In this document: in pieces, positions 56,183-64,000 of the stretch
How the letters are laid out: every line of letters begins with the position of its first letter
How positions within the stretch are numbered: position 1 is the first letter of the stretch
From: Nyssa sinensis
Taxonomy: Eukaryota > Streptophyta > Magnoliopsida > Cornales > Nyssaceae
Direction of reading: 5' to 3'
Length of the DNA stretch: 64,000 nucleotides
NCBI GenBank assembly: GCA_008638375.1
Contig: CM018052.1
Coordinates: forward strand, 5,988,506 to 6,052,505
Notes under the pieces: model-generated
Seen by the model: the letters and a program-made list of their open reading frames with translations, nothing else
What the model was told of the DNA's origin: nothing
Databases searched by the model: none
Program-made: the position numbers and the translations under genes

Positions 56183-59100
56183 ACAACTCTTCAATCTGCT
56201 CTGTTATTTCCAGCACTAAGGATAAAGGACTTGTTCAATTACTCTACTACTCAATTACAAGTGTTTTGTCCCATCATTACCAATTCTGGTTCAATTATCA
56301 TTACAAGTCTACCTGTTCAGTTATTATCAGTCCTGGTCAAAAGTTTTGACTATAAGAGATTTGTTCAATTACCATGATTGATTAATTACAAGTTTTTCTA
56401 CTTGAAAGGCATCATTCGGTTCATGCACATTTGAAAGATTGAAGGGGAGATCTGAAGTATATTCAATTCCTGGACGTTTTTGCTTAATGAAATTAAAATT
56501 TGAAGGGCTGGAGCCCAAGCTTATACTACAGAACATTGATGGGTTGGAACAGTGCTGAAGTCTACTTGGCACATTACTAACATCCACAACAGTTGCAAGT
56601 ATTGCTATTCGGAAGAATGAAAGATACTCAAGTTCTAAAAAAGGCAACTTTCATTGATATATAGCAAAAGTACATCAGTTTAAAAAAGAAGAAAAAGTAG
56701 TACAAATAAAAATCCTAAACTACTGCTTTAAGGTCGGCTGGGGTGGGCACTTCTGCTAGGGAAGCTTGGAAGGGACTCCTTTACCACCCTCGTTTAGAAT
56801 AAAAGCAAAAGCTTGAAGAAGCTTCATGATGGAATTGGATAAATTGATAAGAAAAGAAAAGAAGATAGAAAAGCAGCTGAAGCTGCTAGAAAACGTGAGA
56901 AAAAGGGGGGGCTTATTTTATATATTATATATATATATATATTAAAGAGATAAGGGGAGAAGAAGCTTTTTGAAGAAGCTGGAGGAAGCTGAAGAAAAGT
57001 AAAGAAGAGAAAAGAAAAGAGAGAGTAGTCGGTGATCGTGGGAGAGAGGCGACATAGGAAGAAGCTTGAAGCTTCTAGAGCAGGGAGAGAAAGTCGGTGG
57101 GCAGGTCGGTGTGTATGTATTTAATTTGTGCATGTGTGTGAAGCTTGGGGGCGATGCAGGTTGGGATATTGAAATCCCCTGTTCTGATAAAAGGCGGATG
57201 GGTTTCGCGATGGTCGACAAAGGATGATGGCATGGTTGTATGGGCATGGATGGAGCTGAACTTGGGATTGAAATTGAGTAGCAATCAGAGCTGCTAATTT
57301 GGGGAAATTGATGGAAATGGAAGTGCGGACTGAAGCAGTTCACTGCAAGGGGCAGAATCGCATTGGGCCTTTGATCGTTGAATGTATGGCTACTGCTACG
57401 GGAGTTGCTTTAATAGCAGGTGAACAAGTTTTGACTCCATCTCTTCTCTTCTGATTTGGTTGCTAAGAGAACTGAAGGAGTGATGGATATGGGGCAGTGC
57501 AGCAGGAGGTATATGTGTGTGTTTTTGTGTGGCGATGCAGCAAAAGGACATGGGTATATATCTGTGTATGTGTAGCAGTGCAGAGACGTGTGTGGGTAGC
57601 GGTGTAAGAGAGATGGAAGCTCTATGATGGGCGTTTTGCTGGCCAAGCTGGTTGATTTAAGCATTAAAAATTGTAAATACACAAATCAATTTGGAGCGCA
57701 AGAATCAGCCCGTGGCCGCTAGTGTTTGAAGCAGAATAGGAGCTGTGTGGCAGCAGCTTCAGCTTCCTGATTTTCTTCCTCTCTAACGACCCACCCAATC
57801 CGGAAGCAGGTATAAAATCTTCTGCTCTGAAATTACAATCTCTAAAGAAATTATGTTTTAACCATAACAGTGTGTGCGGCCGTTGGGGAAAACTAAAATG
57901 TGCAATTATCTAACCCTGCAACTATAGAGAGCCTCTTGCTGTTGTAAAGTGATACTTTGACTACTTCTGTTTTATTTACCACATTATTCGTGGTATAAAA
58001 GTATGATTGAACACTATTGCTGGAAGTGTGGTTTCTATATTGTCACTTGGAATTTCAATAGGCAATATTTACCATCTAAATTAATTTGGTTGGTTATCAG
58101 TGCTAATATGAACCTCAGTTGTTCCCAGTTAACCCTTAAACTAGTAAATAAGTAAAGTATACTATTATTAACTAATGTCTATATTTACTGGCCTAGGGTT
58201 CCCGGATTTAAATTCAACTAAAAGAGAGAGAGGATGTTCGGGTTTGGGATTCCTTAATTTCCTGCAGCACTACCGTATATCAGGCCATGCTTGTGGACTG
58301 AATTAGAAATCTTGAAGGGCCAACATCAGTGCATTTGTGTAACAACTCTTGAGGAGTATAGGAAATATGTGGAGAAGAAAAGAGCAGTAGAGCTGCTGTC
58401 CAATGATGGAGGTTGGGGAAACCTGTAACTATTGGATGTTGTGATTTCTGTGATGAATTAGAGGAAGGGAAAGTTCTTCAATATCTAATGGATGGAAATG
58501 ATAAAGGGCAGAATCTGTCAGGATTATCATCTACTTGGGGGATAAGGACTGAAGAAGAGAGAGATCAGTAACTGGAATTCTGATTCCAGGGTTGCCAAAT
58601 GAATCTAATGGTACCGACATCAGGATGATGATTATTGAGGATATGCGTGGAAGTGCCTAACACATCTGGAGGATATCGGTGAATAGAGATAAGCATAGTA
58701 AACTGTGAGTAACTCGGACTCTTGACTTAGCGTATATTTTCTGTATTACTTAAACTTGTATACTGAACTGCTTAATATGCTGAACTGTTTATACACTGAA
58801 CTGTTTTAAATGCATATGCTTTCATGCATACCTCTTGATTGCATTACTTGTGGCATGATTTTGTTCTATCCTGTCTTTTGATATATCCTGTTTGATTCTG
58901 TTGAAGTCTGTTGTTCTGTTACCTGTCCTTTGGAGTTTGTTTGATTCTGTTTGTCATGTTGAGTCTTATCTGGGGCCCATTACGGGATTGAGTATATCAA
59001 TGGATGGATGGATGCCTCTGTGGGACGCCCGAAGCTCAGCATCCGCTCAATCTTATCTGACCTGCTCCGCTCTGATACCGACCTCAGCCGGAGGTGTGCG

Positions 59101-60046
59101 ATATGAGGCCCTCCATGTGAGGGGGTGGATGGGAAGTAATGCCATCCCACATCGCCTGGGGAAGGTTCAGGCACTTTGAGCTGTATCTGTTCTATTTGAG
59201 TTGTATTCGTTCTATTTGAGTTGTATCCGTTCTATTTGAGCTGTATCTGTTCCGCTCTGATACCGACCTCAGCCGGAGGTGTGCGATATGAGGCCCTCCA
59301 TGTGAGGGGGTGGATGGGAAGTAATGCCATCCCACATCGCCTGGGGAAGGTTCAGGCACATTTGTTGATATACCGTTGTTTAATTAGTATTCAGTATTGA
59401 TCTATTCTATTTGGTTCCATGTTGATTCGATTCGTTCTCTTGAATTACATCTGTTCTACTGGAGCATGCATATATATATATATATATATATGAACTGGTT
59501 TTGAAACCCATGGCAGGAACCTATGTTACTCACTGAGCTTGTTTAAGCTCATTCCATTTATTTAACATTTTTCAGGGTATATCTCCATTGGATTAGAAAG
59601 CACAAGGATATGTCACTAGTGGATTGAGAGGCATTCCCAGGTGAAGATCTGATGGCAATAAAATGTGGAGACTTGGGTTCTAATGGATTGACTCTAGCTA
59701 TTCAGGTGAGTGTAATGATATAGTAGACTTATCCATGTACAAGAGATATGTAGGGACATGGCTCATGGTAATGGTACTCTGGAGGAATTTGATATGCTCT
59801 GTATTATATATCTGTTATAGATGTGCTCTGTGGTTAGAGTTATTAGCTGTCTGATTATAGATTTGCTCTGTGGTACATGCTTATGAGGTATATAGTTGAG
59901 TTATATTCCCAAGATAAAAAGGTTTTAATTTCTGCTGTTCTGACCCTACATTTGGAATGTAATTCATTATAAGGTTCAGAAGATTGCCTTTGGTTGGTCG
60001 TATTGTCGGTTGGAGACTGGCAAGGCAGCTAACTGGCATCACCTCT
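56183..60046. other. Tat 3' non-coding region, probably holding another LTR
   Basis: There is no supported plus-strand gene. At 60082 a terminus-like GGGTGCGGGATGTGACA is, on the minus strand, TGTCACATCCCGCACCCC, the same style of start as the 4.1-kb solo LTR (TGTCACGACCCG). Sequence from there down to roughly 56.8 kb has the same general make-up: a CTCACTGAGC block near 59535, a TGTGCGATATGAGG block, and polypurine/polypyrimidine stretches near 57000. I could not find the other end or a target duplication. A (TA)n tract is at about 56925-56941 and another at about 59470-59490. Confidence 0.4.
59066..59359 (+). repeat. Two 109-bp direct repeats, 185 bases apart
   Basis: 59066-59174 and 59251-59359 are essentially identical, from TCCGCTCTGATACCGACCTC to GGGGAAGGTTCAGGCAC. 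Between them a short TTGAGTTGTAT(C/T)(C/T)GTTCTATT word is repeated three to four times. This is a local duplication inside non-coding DNA. Confidence 0.92.
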
Positions 60047-60433
60047 TCAGCATCCGTGTAGGGTGGGGTGCGGGATGTGACAAATCTCACCCACACGGAC
60101 ATTAGAGGGGTGGTCTATGGAACTAGGGGCCCTACAGGTAATATTTTTTGGGAAGTTGAAAGATGTCCTCAGACTATCTAACATGGCCGGAGTTACGGCA
60201 CTCTGTCTGTCCTCTCTTTGGGAAGGCCTATTAGAGGCCTCCCCTACTCTGTTCCTAAGTTCGATAAATGCATCTACGATCTTAATTTCGCGGCTAGAGG
60301 GGGATCCTACTAACCTATTTCTGGTACCACCGGAGGAACTACTACCTACAGCATGAACGTGGGACGGCATAGTCGTCTTCGAGGAGTTTCCTGTGCCATC
60401 ACCAACACCGGAAGATGCAGTAGAGGCCGACAT
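60047..60433 (-). pseudogene. Antisense ORF in the Tat 3' region (aORF-like), truncated
   Basis: The minus-strand frame from 60433 reads MSASTASSGVGDGTGNSSKT, HVHAVGSSSSGGTRNRLVGS, then DAFIELRNRVGEASNRPSQR and SLRTSFNFPKNITC. Its coding-like part ends at RVGEI (60083). There, sequence typical of an LTR terminus (TGTCACATCCC on minus) begins, so the rest of the ORF is displaced or lost. Tat elements such as Grande are known to carry an antisense gene between pol and the 3' LTR. A TATA box lies about 220 bases upstream. The function of such ORFs is unknown. Confidence 0.5.
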
Positions 60434-60652
60434 TGCAAACTAGAAGAAGAAGAAACAGAAAGGGAAGAAGAACAGTAAGTAAATGAAAAGAAAAACTAGA
60501 GCGAACTTGTAGAATGACCGAAAAAGGAGGCTTTGGACGACGGCGATAGTTTTCTTCAAGCTCTCTGGTCGCTTTCGATGGCGGGGTATTTTTTTTCTCA
60601 AGGAAGCAATGGAAATGATAAGGGGAAAAGGTGTACGCAAGCCTTACCCCCT

Positions 60653-60664
60653 CTTTATATAGGT
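60653..60664 (-). promoter_or_regulatory. TATA box for the antisense ORF
   Basis: The minus strand reads CCTATATAAAGA, an excellent plant TATA element about 220 bp upstream of the antisense ATG at 60433. With a start 25-35 bases downstream it would give a leader of about 190 bases. It lies outside the 3' LTR (from 60867), so it is a separate promoter and not the LTR's. Confidence 0.5.
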
Positions 60665-60866
60665 TTTCAGAGTTAAGGGCCCAACCAGCCGAACTGTCAT
60701 GACGGTTAAGGCCAATGTTGACCTCAAAAGCCCAAACGACGGCCTATGCAATAAATGCCCATCAGCGGTCGTCTGCCAAAATAGAAAGTCAAAGACACGT
60801 GACATTACAGAAACCTTTAGCCCTAGTTACGCGTATTGCTAAAACTAAGGCTCGGGTGGAAGTAAC

Positions 60867-61418
60867 TGATATACCATAAAGTGACAGACCAATCTTTGCA
60901 TGACACGTGTGCCTATAGAACAGCCAAAGCTCATCCATCCAGAGCAAGTTTAAACATATGGCCTTTAGAGCTTATTGATAAGAAGCCCATGCAACCCTCA
61001 GACTCACCTCGAGCTCGGAAGGTACTATGAACACTCACAAGAAGGTTCCAAGCTTTTTGCCGCCTTAAGCACCCTACCAAGCTAAGGATAAGGAAATAAT
61101 ATTCAACAAGAAAATTACCATTCAAGCGCAATGTTCAACATGGTAACTGCCACTCTCTGATGATCAAATCCCTACTTTCACGACTCCAACTCCTAATCAA
61201 CTTAGGAGATCCACAACCTATAAATAAAGCCCTAAGGTGCGCTTTTTAATTCATGCTCACTCAATTACTTTCAATTATAATCTTTCAGTTCAGTTTATTG
61301 ACTTTATCATCGGAGCAGCTACCGTTGTAGCCAACCCGATGACCTTCTGATCTCTTTCTTTAAGTGTTCAACAGGCAAAGAAAAACGGATCCTCCACTGA
61401 TTACAAAGTGCAGCATCA
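60867..61418 (+). mobile_element. 3' LTR of the Tat element
   Basis: 552 bp, TGATATACCATAAAGTGACA...GCAGCATCA, similar to the 5' LTR with scattered substitutions and indels. The purine-rich GGCTCGGGTGGAAGTAAC before it is the likely polypurine tract. CACAT follows, matching AACAT before the 5' LTR at four of five bases. Confidence 0.87.
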
Positions 61419-62233
61419 CACATGTATATAACATTTTTACTAATAAAAATAAAAAGAAATAATAATTTATTTATCTTTTAAACCTAATAATTATAATAGA
61501 GTTTAGTACAAGTGCTCACTTAAAACTTCAAATCTAGATACTTTTATCCAGAGACCATTCGAAAGTGTGATTGAGTAATAAAAATGTTAAAAATAAAATT
61601 TAAGTGTCTTGAATATGAGTCTATTCTACGTCGATCGTTAACAATTAAAACTTAAAAAATAAATATGACTTTTATAAAAAAAATAAAACTTAATTTAATA
61701 TATATAAATTAATTAAAAATATTTTTTTAATAATTATAAAAAAAACTACTCTTATCCTTTAGGGATGCTCAAGAAAGAAATAATGGGGTCCACATGAAAG
61801 GATTACAAGTCAAGTTGTGCAGTGAAAGTACGGCATGATGCGTTTGGTCTTACGACTTGTACCTCAAGCTTCCTTCCACTTGTTCAACTTTGGTTGCCGC
61901 GTACCCGCGTCATCGCTTAGGATAGGCGGACTCCGAACTGTGTCAACAACAAAGACAGTTTCCCACTTGGAAAATGCTTCCAACATAACGGTATTCGTTA
62001 ATGACGGTTTCACTTGCATCATCGATTACAACCCCCCGCCTCAACCCAAAAAATGTCTCTTTGAACACCACCTCTCTGCCCCTTTTAAACCCTTTAACCG
62101 CCTCATTTTCTCTTCCCATACCGACCCATTCCCTCCCTCTCCCTCTCCCTCTCCCTCTCCCTCACGCTTTCTCCATTAAGAAATCTCTGTTTCTCTCTCC
62201 AACAAAAAAGTATATAAAGATCTATATATATAA
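61419..62233 (+). promoter_or_regulatory. Upstream region of the PADRE gene
   Basis: 61424-61750 is very AT-rich DNA with no gene. From about 61790 composition changes, and a CT-rich leader appears: CCCTCTCCCTCTCCCTCTCC at about 62130-62162, a pyrimidine patch common in plant 5' UTRs. TATATAAAG occurs at 62211-62219 but only 15 bases before the ATG, too close to act as this gene's TATA box. No single promoter element stands out. Confidence 0.4.
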
Positions 62234-62857
62234 ATGGGTGGTTGTTTGTCATCGGCGGCGAGCCAATCTGCTGCCGAACAGCCTACTGCTAACGTGATAT
62301 CAGTTAGTGGCGATCTCCGAGAATATACAATTCCCTTTACCGTCTCTCAAGTTCTCAACATCGAAGCTTCATATTCGTCGTCCTCGTGCTTTGTCTGCAA
62401 TTCCGACTCCTTGTACTACGACGATTACATCCCAGCATTGGATCCGGGGCACCAACTTCAAGCGGGTCAGATCTACTTTGTGCTTCCCTCCAGCAAGCTC
62501 CCGTATCGCCTGTCTGCCTCCGACATGGCTGCTTTGGCTGTCAAGGCCAGCGTCGCCCTCCAAAAAGGTGGATCCAGGAAGGGCAAGGCTCATCGGAGCA
62601 AAAAGGAAGCTCGGATTTCACCGGTCCTTGATGTTAATCAGAGAGTTTCTGATTCTAATTCTAATTGGGAGGGCGAGTTTGACAGCAATGGAGTGGCGAA
62701 GAAAAGCTTTGAGAGGCCGGCGGCACTTGGTGTTTCGAGATCGGGGTCCGTTAGGAAGGTGCAGAGATATTCTTCTAGACGAGCTAAGCAAGCGGTTCGT
62801 TCCTTCAGGGTCAGGTTAACCACTATTTCCGAAGGCTCTGTGCTCCAACTTTATTAG
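62234..62857 (+). CDS. PADRE (DUF4228) domain protein, intronless, intact
   Basis: An intact 207-residue frame and the only host gene seen. It begins MGGCLSSAASQ, with Gly2 for N-myristoylation and Cys4 for possible S-acylation, so membrane attachment is likely. Residues about 20-105 fit the PADRE/DUF4228 domain: ANVISVSGDLREYTIPFTVS, SCFVCNSDSLYYDDYIPALD, then LQAGQIYFVLPSSKLPYRLS, a characteristic LxxGQIYFxLP motif. A basic linker (GGSRKGKAHRSKKEA) and a C-terminal RVRLTTISEGSVLQLY tail, also typical of the family, follow. PADRE genes are plant-specific and often pathogen- or abiotic-stress-responsive; the biochemical role is unknown. The start is fixed by the myristoylation motif and by absence of upstream in-frame coding. 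Confidence 0.93.
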   Translation: MGGCLSSAASQSAAEQPTANVISVSGDLREYTIPFTVSQVLNIEASYSSSSCFVCNSDSLYYDDYIPALDPGHQLQAGQIYFVLPSSKLPYRLSASDMAALAVKASVALQKGGSRKGKAHRSKKEARISPVLDVNQRVSDSNSNWEGEFDSNGVAKKSFERPAALGVSRSGSVRKVQRYSSRRAKQAVRSFRVRLTTISEGSVLQLY

Positions 62858-63636
62858 TTGATTTCATAAAAAAAAAAAAAAAAATTTTGCAAGCTATCTG
62901 CATAATTATTTTATTTTTATTTTTGGGTGACGTACTCTCTTATGTAAAAATATCTGTGAAGATTGAGTGTATATGTTCCCCCTCGCTGTTGAGAATACAA
63001 ATTATTTCCCACGAATTTCAAATAGTTCTGTTTGTAAATTAATATGCTTTAATTGCTTCTTGTTTTGGCTTTGTAAATGTATGAACTTTTCCTTTTCCCA
63101 ACTGAAAGCCACAAAAGGGAGGAAATCTTCATGAAAATTCTGCTTCAGTTTTCCTTTCTTCCTTAATTTATGAGAGAAATTAAACGGAACGATTGAAATC
63201 GAACATCATGTTCTCATACTAATTTAATGATTAATTAAGAATAGAAACAGTTTGGGAAGGGTAAATGGTATCCCGGTTTTGAGATTATTAAATTTTAAAT
63301 TGTGGGCACATCCAGACGAAATTGGGGTTGAAACTTCGCTGGGGGAAAGGGAAAGTGGGAACCCGGTCTGAAAAGGAATGGCCACACCCAAGGCGAAAGC
63401 CCTGAATATTCTTTTGACACGTGCGTTCAACGACAGTGACGCGTCGCCCCACAATCTGGTTCGTGTTTCTTTAGCCAGAATTGTCCTGTCTCTTATAATT
63501 AATAGATATACAACAAAATTAAATATTAAAAAGTATTATTAATTATTAATTATTTTTATTTTTATTAATAAAAAACTATTTTACTCCTGTATATGTATTA
63601 CAACACAAAAAAGAATATATATATATATATATATAA
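62858..63636 (+). other. 3' UTR and downstream spacer of the PADRE gene
   Basis: A run of about 18 A residues follows the stop closely (62868-62885). TTTGTAAATTAATATG and TTTGTAAATGTATG near 63033-63080 resemble plant upstream polyadenylation elements, so the transcript may end near 63080. Beyond lies AT-rich spacer with a G-box-like CACGTG (63419-63424) and a (TA)n tract near 63615-63634. No further gene is seen. Confidence 0.45.
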
Positions 63637-64000
63637 TATACCACAAAGTGACAGACCAGTCTTTATATGACAATTGTGACTACAGAGCTGCTAAAGTTCA
63701 GCTATTCAGAGCAAGTATAAACACTTAGCCTCCAGAGCTAAAAGATCGGAAGTCCATGAGACCCTCAAACTCACCTCCAACTCAGAAGTGATACAGAAGA
63801 GGGTTCCTAGCTCAATGCCGCCTTAAACATCCTACCGAGCAAAGGATAAGGAAACAGTGTTCAACAAGGAAACTACTATTTATGAAGCGTAATGTCCAAC
63901 TTGGTAACTTTCATTCTCTATTGATCAAACGACTCCAACTCCTAATCAACTAAGGAAATTCATATCCTATAAATAAAACCCTAAGGTACGCTATTACGAT
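63637..64000 (+). mobile_element. Partial Tat-type LTR, cut by the window end
   Basis: ATATACCACAAAGTGACAGA and the following words (GAGCAAGTATAAACA, CTTAGCCTCCAGAGC, TATAAATAAAACCCTAAGGT) match the two Tat LTRs in order, but with more differences. It starts directly after a (TA)n tract and its first bases are TAATATACC where the others have TGATATACC. The element or solo LTR continues beyond the window. Confidence 0.8.

Larger units (their letters stand above)
33697..61418 (+). mobile_element. Ty3/gypsy Tat-lineage retrotransposon hosting nested insertions
   Basis: The element is bounded by similar LTRs (33697-34251 and 60867-61418), both beginning TGATATACCATAAAGTGACA and ending GCATCA. 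Flanking AACAT and CACAT are a probable 5-bp target duplication with one mismatch. Order inside: gag, protease, RT, RNase H, a second RNase H, integrase, minisatellite and antisense ORF. The extra RNase H domain is the diagnostic mark of the Tat clade. Removing the three large insertions leaves about 12.2 kb. Each insertion restores the reading frame when excised with one target duplication. Confidence 0.88.

Noticed and set aside
55633..56194. Repeat-containing minus-strand and plus-strand frames as repeat proteins
   Set aside because: They follow only from a 60-bp minisatellite period divisible by three; no start context or flanking coding sequence.
56942..57343. 133-codon minus-strand frame rich in Ser, Pro and His
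   Set aside because: Composition reflects polypyrimidine-rich LTR-like leader sequence; no domain or conserved pattern is seen.
58892..59179. 95-codon frame in the Tat 3' region as a gene
   Set aside because: It covers a duplicated non-coding block and has no recognisable motif.
62211..62219. TATATAAAG as the PADRE core promoter
   Set aside because: It ends 14 bases before the start codon, too near to position transcription upstream of the ATG.
62858..62890. Poly(A) run after the PADRE stop as proof of a retrocopy
   Set aside because: It lies 10 bases after the stop with plausible 3' UTR sequence continuing beyond, no target duplication is seen, and this gene family is often intronless.

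Overview
This window is eukaryotic, almost certainly nuclear DNA of a flowering plant (most likely a eudicot). It holds about 45 kb of nested, decayed retroelements and old pararetrovirus copies, AT-rich spacers and dinucleotide microsatellites, and one intact host gene. I saw no rRNA, tRNA or CRISPR feature and no bacterial-style operon.

Layout. (1) 1-3656: the 3' end of a Ty1/copia element (SIRE/Maximus-like): pol tail, broken env-like gene, polypurine tract and a 1.4 kb 3' LTR. (2) 3657-7750: non-coding, AT-rich, probably decayed LTR sequence. (3) 7751-33181: endogenous caulimovirid DNA (petuvirus/florendovirus-like; movement protein, coat protein, aspartic protease, RT and RNase H in one polyprotein). 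Fragment A is an RT piece. Copies B (+) and C (-) are the two arms of one giant inverted repeat whose centre is near 21.8 kb. L1-type LINEs have landed in it: a near-complete one at 8577-15418 with a 47-bp target-site duplication, a 6 kb one at 26466-32495 and a 0.36 kb truncated one at 23206-23570. (4) 33697-61418: one Ty3/gypsy Tat-lineage element, 27.7 kb long because others are nested in it: a 4.1 kb solo LTR (37531-41637), a 0.93 kb solo LTR (42018-42943) and a 10.5 kb Athila-like element (44193-54698). The Athila-like element carries a LINE fragment and two oppositely oriented solo LTRs that have flipped the DNA between them. The Tat 3' part has a 60-bp minisatellite and an antisense reading frame with its own TATA box. 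(5) 62234-62857: an intact, intronless PADRE (DUF4228) gene with an N-myristoylation signal. (6) 63637-64000: the start of another, diverged Tat LTR.

Nothing here works as a pathway. The value of the window is its stratigraphy: insertion order can be read from target-site duplications, from interrupted reading frames that resume after an insert, and from junctions shared by the two viral arms. The strongest structural observations are the inversion between two solo LTRs with exchanged target-site duplications, the viral inverted repeat, the Athila-like derivative that has fused protease to the integrase tail by losing RT, and the paired 14-nt hairpins at the LINE 3' ends.
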